Shown: positions 6,905 through 11,218 of the stretch, piece after piece | How the letters are laid out: every line of letters starts with the position of its first letter | How positions within the stretch are numbered: the first letter of the stretch is position 1 | Assembly (NCBI GenBank): GCA_023253575.1 | Contig: JALRGB010000334.1 | Coordinates: forward strand, 1 to 11,218 | DNA from: Verrucomicrobiales bacterium | GTDB taxonomy: Bacteria > Verrucomicrobiota > Verrucomicrobiia > Verrucomicrobiales > V1-33 | Direction of reading: 5' to 3' | Length of the DNA: 11,218 nucleotides | Translations under genes and position numbers: made by a program | The notes under the pieces: model-generated | Database searches by the model: none | What the model saw: only the letters and a program-made list of their open reading frames with translations | What the model was told of the DNA's origin: nothing

Positions 6905-7510
6905 ATGATTATTGCTTGTGTGACCGGTGGGGTAGCCACGGGGAAAAGCTCCTTGATGTCCTTGGTGTTGGACGGGGATCCGGCGGTTGCGGCGTTTGAC
7001 TGCGATGCGGCTGTGCACGAGATTTTGGCGGAGTCAGAGTGGGCGGAGCGGGTGGCTGAGTATTTTGGTCGTGAGGTTCTCAATGCGGCTGGCGGGGTGG
7101 ACCGCGTGAAACTGCGGCCTTTAGTTTTTGCCCAGCCGGAACGTCGGCGGTGGCTAGAAGCGTTGATTCATCCGGAAGTACGTCATCGATGTATGGTTTC
7201 AGTGGACACCGCGTCTCGTGCGGGGAAGGTGAAACTGTTCTTTATTGAAGTGCCCCTTCTTTATGAATCAGGATTTGACGTATCCCGGGATTATGAAATC
7301 GTTCTTGCAGCCAGTCCGACCACCCAGCGCGACCGCCTGCGACACCAGCGAGGCCTCGATGATGTGGTGGTCGAACGAATCCTGGCGTCACAATTGCCGA
7401 TCTTGGAGAAGGTGCGTCGTGCGCACCTTGTGATCTGGAACGAAGGAAGCATCCCATGCCTGAAGAGACAAGCACTGTGCCTGAAGCGGCACCCTTGGCT
7501 GTCGCCCTGA
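6905..7510 (+). CDS. coaE: Dephospho-CoA kinase
   Basis: Catalyses ATP-dependent phosphorylation of the 3'-hydroxyl of dephospho-CoA, the last step of coenzyme A synthesis in the cytoplasm. It has 201 residues, the usual family length. The P-loop GGVATGKS is at 8-15, starting where the family consensus (TGGIASGKS) expects it. FDCDAAVH (31-38) corresponds to the DxD...H substrate motif. IHPEVR, EVPLLYESGFD (the D/EVPLL motif) and a C-terminal VIWNEGS follow in order. The first residues, MIIACVTGG, fit a normal N-terminus, so ATG 6905 is well supported. The last 55 bases overlap the start of rho in another frame; the family-like VIWNEGS tail shows that the end is real. It follows the strong terminator by 81 bases, so its own promoter must lie in that gap; I could not identify a convincing one. 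Confidence 0.93.
   Translation: MIIACVTGGVATGKSSLMSLVLDGDPAVAAFDCDAAVHEILAESEWAERVAEYFGREVLNAAGGVDRVKLRPLVFAQPERRRWLEALIHPEVRHRCMVSVDTASRAGKVKLFFIEVPLLYESGFDVSRDYEIVLAASPTTQRDRLRHQRGLDDVVVERILASQLPILEKVRRAHLVIWNEGSIPCLKRQALCLKRHPWLSP
7442..7449 (+). promoter_or_regulatory. Ribosome binding site of rho
   Basis: GAAGGAAG lies inside the end of coaE, with 6 bases between it and ATG 7456. It is the only clear purine-rich Shine-Dalgarno-like site before a start in this window. It supports the upstream rho start despite the 55-base overlap and despite the low-complexity N-terminus that this start adds. Confidence 0.55.
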
Positions 7511-8874
7511 GCGAAAGCCCCCAACCCGTGGTGGACGGAGCCGGCCTTGTGCCTGCGGCCGGTTATGTGGCACCTGTGCCCGAACCCCCTCCGGCGCCTG
7601 AGCGTATTGACCTGCATGCGTTTCAGCAGAACACGCTGGCCAAGCTTTATGATTTGGGGGCGGCGCTCGGTCTGCGGGTCGGTGGCAGCCGGTCTAAACA
7701 CCAGTTAATTTTTGATATTTGCGCTTTCTGGGGGAGGCGGGGGACTTTATTTGACTGTCATGGAGTCTTGGAAGTGACTCGAGAGGGATATGGTTTTGTG
7801 CGTGACCCGATTTACAGTTTTCTTCCGCAGCCGGACGATGTGTATATGTCGCCCAATATCATTCGGCGGTTTGGACTTAAAACAGGGAATTACGTCACGG
7901 CGGTAGCGCGCTCGCCGCGGGACAAGGAGAGTTTCCTATCGGTTGAGACAGTGGTGACGGTAGAAGGCGTGGCTGTGGAGACGTGGCATTCACCGAAACT
8001 TTTTGAATCCCTGACGCCGCTTTTTCCGAAAGATCGGATTATTCTTGAGAACACCAAGAGTAAATCGGTAAGCACGCGGGTGGTGGACATTTTGGCTCCA
8101 CTGGGCAAAGGGCAGCGGGCGTTGATTTGTGCTCCGCCCCGCGGAGGCAAAACTATTTTGCTTAAAGAAATGGCGGTGGCGATCCGCAAGAATCATCCTG
8201 AGATTGAGTTGATGGTTCTTCTTTTGGACGAGCGTCCCGAGGAGGTGACTGATTTTCGCGAGACGGTGGACTCGGTTGTTTTTGCCTCGACGTTTGATCA
8301 AATGCCTGATCGTCACATGCAGGTGGCGGAGATTGTGTTAGCGCGGGCGCAGCGGCTGGTGGAGAACGGCAAGGATGTTGTTGTGCTTTTGGACAGTCTA
8401 ACGCGTCTAACGAGAGCTTACAACAACTGTGGGGGCGGCGGTGGTGGCGGCAAAGCGCGACTCACGTCTGGCGGGGTTGATCCGAAGGCGTTGCAGCGGG
8501 CGCGCAAATTTTTTGGAGCGGCGCGCAACGTGGAGGAAGGCGGTAGTCTGACGATTGTGGCGACGGCCTTGATTGAGACGGAGAGCCGGATGGACGAGGT
8601 AATTTTCGAAGAATTTAAGGGGACAGGCAACATGGAGTTGCAGTTGGACCGTGAGATGGTGGAGCGGAGGATTTTCCCGGCCATCAACATGCAACGGTCG
8701 GGGACCCGCAATGACGACCGGCTGTACCATCCTGAAGAATTTCGTCGGGTACTGGGGATCCGGCGGCAGCTGGCCCAGCTGCCGGCGGGCGAGGCGATGG
8801 AGGTATTGGTGAAAAACCTGAGAGCCACCCAAAATAACGCGGAAGTTTTGTTAAGCGGGCTTCGACTTTCCTAG
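7456..8874 (+). CDS. rho: Transcription termination factor Rho
   Basis: Hexameric RNA-dependent ATPase that ends transcription on untranslated RNA; 472 residues against 419 in E. coli. Residues 1-49 are a Pro/Ala/Val-rich extension. Residues about 50-95 are the N-terminal helical domain, and the following cold-shock-like RNA-binding domain has the RNP1-like GYGFVRD. The ATPase domain has Walker A APPRGGKT (226-233), the LLLDERPEEV block (catalytic Glu 259) and Walker B LLDS (Asp 313). FFGAARNVEEGG, EEFKGTGNMEL (R-loop) and RSGTR follow as in canonical Rho. Two oddities stand out: seven consecutive glycines (326-332) where E. coli has the VVPAS part of the Q-loop, making this loop about four residues longer, and RARKFFG where the consensus is RPKRFFG. 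The flanking Q-loop lysine (333) and GGVD are kept, so the protein should work. It overlaps coaE by 55 bases and is followed closely by the RNase D gene. Confidence 0.96.
   Translation: MPEETSTVPEAAPLAVALSESPQPVVDGAGLVPAAGYVAPVPEPPPAPERIDLHAFQQNTLAKLYDLGAALGLRVGGSRSKHQLIFDICAFWGRRGTLFDCHGVLEVTREGYGFVRDPIYSFLPQPDDVYMSPNIIRRFGLKTGNYVTAVARSPRDKESFLSVETVVTVEGVAVETWHSPKLFESLTPLFPKDRIILENTKSKSVSTRVVDILAPLGKGQRALICAPPRGGKTILLKEMAVAIRKNHPEIELMVLLLDERPEEVTDFRETVDSVVFASTFDQMPDRHMQVAEIVLARAQRLVENGKDVVVLLDSLTRLTRAYNNCGGGGGGGKARLTSGGVDPKALQRARKFFGAARNVEEGGSLTIVATALIETESRMDEVIFEEFKGTGNMELQLDREMVERRIFPAINMQRSGTRNDDRLYHPEEFRRVLGIRRQLAQLPAGEAMEVLVKNLRATQNNAEVLLSGLRLS
8431..8451 (+). repeat. Seven-glycine codon run in the rho Q-loop
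   Basis: Seven consecutive GGN codons (ggg ggc ggc ggt ggt ggc ggc) encode residues 326-332 of Rho, directly before the conserved Lys of the Q-loop. Codons alternate between synonyms, so the run is not a pure mononucleotide tract. Confidence 0.85.
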
Positions 8875-8877
8875 ATT

Positions 8878-10101
8878 ATGGATGCCTCTGATCGCGGTAC
8901 CGCTCCGGCGATGACTCCTTGGGAAGGAGCCATCATTGAAACAACGGGGTCACTGGTGGCTTATCTCAATGAGCTGCCGGCCTCGCTTTCGGGGCGACAG
9001 CGGTGTGCGGTTGATACGGAGGCGGACAGCTTGCATTCCTACAAGGAGAAGCTGTGTTTGATTCAGTTCACGTGTGCTGGGCGTCATGTCATTATTGACC
9101 CGCTTCGGGTGGGTGATTTGACGCCGCTTTTGGATTTTCTGCGTGATGCGGAAGTCTGGATGCATGGGGCGGATTTCGACATGTCGCTTTTCAAGCGGAC
9201 CTTTGATTTTGTGCCTCCGACGGTGCTGGACACGCAGACGGCGGCGCGTTTGGTTGGATTCAGGCAATTTGGATTGGCCCATCTTTTGCAGGACGTTTTT
9301 CAGGTGACGTTGTCCAAGCAGTCGCAGCGAGCGGACTGGGGGCGTCGTCCCTTACCGCCGGTGATGGTGGAGTATGCGTTGAATGATGTGCGGTATATTT
9401 TGCCACTGGCGGATCGGTTATTGGGACAACTGGCGGATGTCAGCCGTTTGGAGTGGTTTCATCAGAGTTGTGCGGCGGCGCGCGAGCAAGTGTTGAACCG
9501 GCCGGCGCCGGACGGTGAGGATGCGTGGCGGATTACGGGGTGGGGCAATCTTCAGCCTCGTGGATTGGCTGCGTTGCGCGCCTTGTGGCATTGGCGCAAT
9601 GGGGAGGCGGAGCGGTTGGACCGGCCACCGTTTAAAGTATTGAACAACGAGCCAATGTTGGAAATGGCGATGGCTTTCCAGAGTGGACACGAGCCATTTC
9701 TTCCGCCGCGGTTCCCGCATCCGCCGCGGCGCCGATTTTTCCAAGCTTTGGAGGCGGTAGACGCGCTTCCCCCGGAAGAATGGCCGAAGCGATTGCTGAA
9801 AAAGCGGACGTCTCGTCATCCTGAAGCGGAGCGTCGTTTTGATCAGTTGAAGGCCCATCGTGACCGTCTGGCACTGGAAATGAATCTTGATGGTTCTCTG
9901 ATTGCTTCGCGGGCGACATTGGAGGAGATCGCTCAAAACATCGAGGCGTTGCCTCCCCTTCTGCCATGGCAGCAGGGGCTGTTGTTGCCGGCGGTGGAAT
10001 CGTTGCGTGGGGGGGATCAATCCTTGCGGATACCGGCTGGGCCTGTGGCTTCGGCTTCGGTTCGGGAATGTGATGGCGACGTTTCGTCGCCTGTGCTTTA
10101 G
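8878..10101 (+). CDS. rnd: Ribonuclease D-like 3'-5' exoribonuclease with HRDC-like region
   Basis: DEDD-family exonuclease that would trim the 3' ends of tRNAs and other structured RNAs using two metal ions. It has 407 residues (E. coli RNase D has 375). The catalytic set is complete. Exo I is VDTEAD with D46 and E48. Exo II is HGADFDMSLF with D101 in the catalytic position. Exo III is YALND with Y166 and D170, so the protein is of the DEDDy subtype. The stretch after about residue 205, starting near RGLAALRALWHWRNGEAERLDRPPFKVLNNE, is typical of the HRDC helical domain that follows in RNase D. The C-terminus is helical and charged. The start is 3 bases after the rho stop, without a visible Shine-Dalgarno, which suggests coupling. 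The last codons form a perfect hairpin, and the stop interlocks with the stop of the convergent gene. Confidence 0.92.
   Translation: MDASDRGTAPAMTPWEGAIIETTGSLVAYLNELPASLSGRQRCAVDTEADSLHSYKEKLCLIQFTCAGRHVIIDPLRVGDLTPLLDFLRDAEVWMHGADFDMSLFKRTFDFVPPTVLDTQTAARLVGFRQFGLAHLLQDVFQVTLSKQSQRADWGRRPLPPVMVEYALNDVRYILPLADRLLGQLADVSRLEWFHQSCAAAREQVLNRPAPDGEDAWRITGWGNLQPRGLAALRALWHWRNGEAERLDRPPFKVLNNEPMLEMAMAFQSGHEPFLPPRFPHPPRRRFFQALEAVDALPPEEWPKRLLKKRTSRHPEAERRFDQLKAHRDRLALEMNLDGSLIASRATLEEIAQNIEALPPLLPWQQGLLLPAVESLRGGDQSLRIPAGPVASASVRECDGDVSSPVL
10075..10091. terminator. Perfect 7-bp hairpin at the junction of convergent genes, possible two-way 3' end signal
   Basis: GGCGACG (10075-10081) pairs with CGTCGCC (10085-10091) around a 3-base loop. 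It lies inside the last codons of the RNase D gene and begins about 7 bases beyond the stop of the minus-strand gene. On the + strand a T5 run follows only after a 14-base gap, so it is a poor intrinsic terminator there. On the - strand no T-run follows. It may block RNA 3' decay or stall polymerase for both converging units. Confidence 0.4.
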
Positions 10102-10412
10102 GGGTTTTTCCACCAATCGGAGGGCCGCTCCCATGATTCTTTTGTTTCCCGGGCTGGGGTAGGCGTTTCCGATTTCTGTTCTTGTTGAAGGGAGTCGAGG
10201 AATTCCAAGGTTGGGTCGGGCTGGCGCGAGCGACGCACCATGTTCCAGGCGAAGACGCAGATCAGTCCGATGACACCGAAGACGACGGCCAGCATGACGA
10301 GGGCGGCGCCGTCGGCGGCTTGGGAAGCTTGGCCATCGATGATGCCGAATCCCTCGCCGCTGAGGGCGGCGAGCAAGGGTGATGGAAAGGGTAGGGTGGA
10401 GGCGGCGTTCAT
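10098..10412 (-). CDS. Small single-pass membrane protein, unknown function, Trp-rich C-terminus
   Basis: 104 residues, not assigned to a named family. It has a short N-terminal part, one membrane helix at about 36-56 (ALVMLAVVFGVIGLICVFAW), a basic stop-transfer cluster (RRSR), and a hydrophilic tail that should be cytoplasmic. The tail ends in WERPSDWWK at 94-102, three Trp within eight residues. The clustering looks deliberate and may be a docking motif, but this is inference. The stop TAA shares bases with the TAG of the convergent RNase D gene (TTAG at 10098-10101). It starts 25 bases after the GNAT gene on the same strand, so the two are probably co-transcribed. The start ATG has no Shine-Dalgarno. 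Protein-like composition, clear topology and tight packing support it as a real gene. Confidence 0.72.
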   Translation of the reverse strand: MNAASTLPFPSPLLAALSGEGFGIIDGQASQAADGAALVMLAVVFGVIGLICVFAWNMVRRSRQPDPTLEFLDSLQQEQKSETPTPARETKESWERPSDWWKNP

Positions 10413-10437
10413 GAAATGGCAGTGGTTGGGCGGATGC

Positions 10438-10905
10438 TTAAAAAACGCGGCGCATGGGGATCATAGCGCTGTGGGTGAAGCCGTGACGCTCGAAGAATTT
10501 TTGTGACACGTTGCTGATGCGGTCGGTCAGCAGGGTGATGCGTTTGAAGTTTTTCTCACGGGCAAAGTCCATGACGTAATCCATGAGGCGGCCGCCGTGG
10601 CCGGTGCCCCGATGCTGGGGATGGATGATGAAGTCTTCCATGAGGATGACAAAGCCGCCCTCGGCGGTGGAGATGGTGAAGAGCAGATTGACCATACCGA
10701 AGATGCGGTGGTCGTTGCGCAGCACGAAGATGCGACCTCGATTGGGCTGTTCGAGGATGAGTCGGATACCGTTTTCTTGTTTGCGTTGGTCCGGTTCGAA
10801 GTCGGCTTCCACGTCCATCAGTTCCATCACCAATTCTGTGAGGGCCGCCAGATCATCTAGGGTGGCGGGTTCAATGCGGGTGTCGCTGGCGAGAGAAGCG
10901 GGCAT
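10438..10905 (-). CDS. GNAT-family N-acetyltransferase
   Basis: 155 residues from ATG 10905. It begins with TRIEPATLDDLAAL, the usual first strand and helix of the GNAT fold. The acetyl-CoA pyrophosphate-binding motif QHRGTGHGGRL is at 97-107 (Q/RxxGxG/A type), preceded by the strand LMEDFIIHP. The C-terminal motif SNVSQKFFERHGF (131-143) is typical of family members that acetylate small molecules or protein N-termini. The substrate cannot be read from the sequence. An in-frame TTG at 10947, directly next to the stop of the upstream gene, would add 14 residues. I prefer the ATG because the conserved fold starts just after it. It is probably in one unit with the membrane proteins on either side. 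Confidence 0.88.
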   Translation of the reverse strand: MPASLASDTRIEPATLDDLAALTELVMELMDVEADFEPDQRKQENGIRLILEQPNRGRIFVLRNDHRIFGMVNLLFTISTAEGGFVILMEDFIIHPQHRGTGHGGRLMDYVMDFAREKNFKRITLLTDRISNVSQKFFERHGFTHSAMIPMRRVF

Positions 10906-10947
10906 GGGATGAATGGTGCGTGGATTTGCCGGAAAGGGAAGTGGCAA

Positions 10948-11218
10948 TCAGAATTTGATGTCGAGGGCGCGGGTCACCCAGAGGGTCAGCAAGTATAGTC
11001 CGAAAGTGCCGGTCAGGCAGAGGGCGAGCGCTGGCCAGTAACTCCAGCCGCTTTTGAGCAGGGCGGGCAGCACGAGAAACATGGGCAGCGTGGGGAGTAC
11101 GAACCAGAAGGTGCCGTGGGTGTGGCTGGCGATGAGTTGGGTATCTTTTGTTTCCCAATAGATCCAGCTGAGGGCGAGCAGGGAGGTGAGGGGGAGAGAG
11201 TGAATAATGCTGGCGGCG
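10948..11218 (-). CDS. C-terminal part of a multi-spanning membrane protein cut by the window edge
   Basis: An open frame runs in from the right edge on the minus strand and ends at TGA (10950-10948), giving 89 visible residues. Three hydrophobic segments can be seen: near the start (SLPLTSLLALSWIYW), in the middle (FWFVLPTLPMFLVLPALL) and near the end (ALALCLTGTFGLYLLTLW). The middle segment is preceded by SHTHGT. The layout reminds me of the small four-helix DUF3147 membrane proteins, but that is a guess from memory and is weak. The stop is 42 bases before the GNAT ATG (and next to the alternative TTG), which suggests a shared minus-strand transcript. The start lies outside the window. Confidence 0.62.
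   Translation of the reverse strand, partial: AASIIHSLPLTSLLALSWIYWETKDTQLIASHTHGTFWFVLPTLPMFLVLPALLKSGWSYWPALALCLTGTFGLYLLTLWVTRALDIKF

Noticed and set aside
9418..10134. A 238-codon minus-strand frame across the end of the RNase D gene.
   Set aside because: It overlaps both the exonuclease and the small membrane gene, is Arg/Pro/Gln-rich, and shows no recognisable fold.
10871..11158. A 95-codon minus-strand frame near the right edge.
   Set aside because: The competing frame on the same strand runs open to the window edge and encodes clear membrane helices; this one is His/Arg/Pro-rich and has no such signal.

Overview
The window looks like a piece of a verrucomicrobial (PVC group) chromosome. 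The main evidence is a block of four genes that matches, in content and order, the pilus-like cassette known from Akkermansia muciniphila as Amuc_1101 - Amuc_1100 - Amuc_1099 - Amuc_1098. The protein sequences diverge clearly from Akkermansia as I recall it, so another verrucomicrobial lineage is likely. Base composition is moderately GC-rich and even. I see no insertion sequence, CRISPR array, tRNA, rRNA or phage gene.

Region 1 (1-6823, + strand) is the pilus-like operon. It starts with the last 52 codons of a cut-off gene, in the place where a pilin-like Amuc_1102-type gene would be expected. Next come a PilM-type actin-like ATPase fused to a PilN-like membrane segment, an Amuc_1100-type (PilO-like) bitopic protein, an Amuc_1099-type bitopic protein with an EF-hand-like loop, and a large secretin with N-terminal TPR-like helices. 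The order parallels pilM-N-O-P-Q of classical type IV pili. Together they would form an inner-membrane alignment platform coupled to an outer-membrane gate. The pilus motor ATPases and the PilC platform protein are not in the window. A hairpin covers the secretin stop codon, and a strong intrinsic terminator follows at 6792-6823.

Region 2 (6905-10101, + strand) is a tight housekeeping operon. coaE (dephospho-CoA kinase) overlaps rho (transcription terminator) by 55 bases, and rho is followed after 3 bases by an RNase D-like 3'-5' exonuclease. Rho has an unusual run of seven glycines at its RNA-contacting Q-loop.

Region 3 (10098-11218, - strand) is a convergent cluster. It holds the end of a multi-spanning membrane protein, a GNAT acetyltransferase, and a small single-pass membrane protein with a tryptophan-rich C-terminus. 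The last gene's stop codon interlocks with the RNase D stop, and a perfect 7-bp hairpin lies beside the junction.

Every stretch longer than about 100 bases, apart from 6734-6904, is coding. That gap holds the hairpin, the terminator and the upstream region of coaE. Most starts in the window lack a recognisable Shine-Dalgarno sequence; rho is the clear exception.
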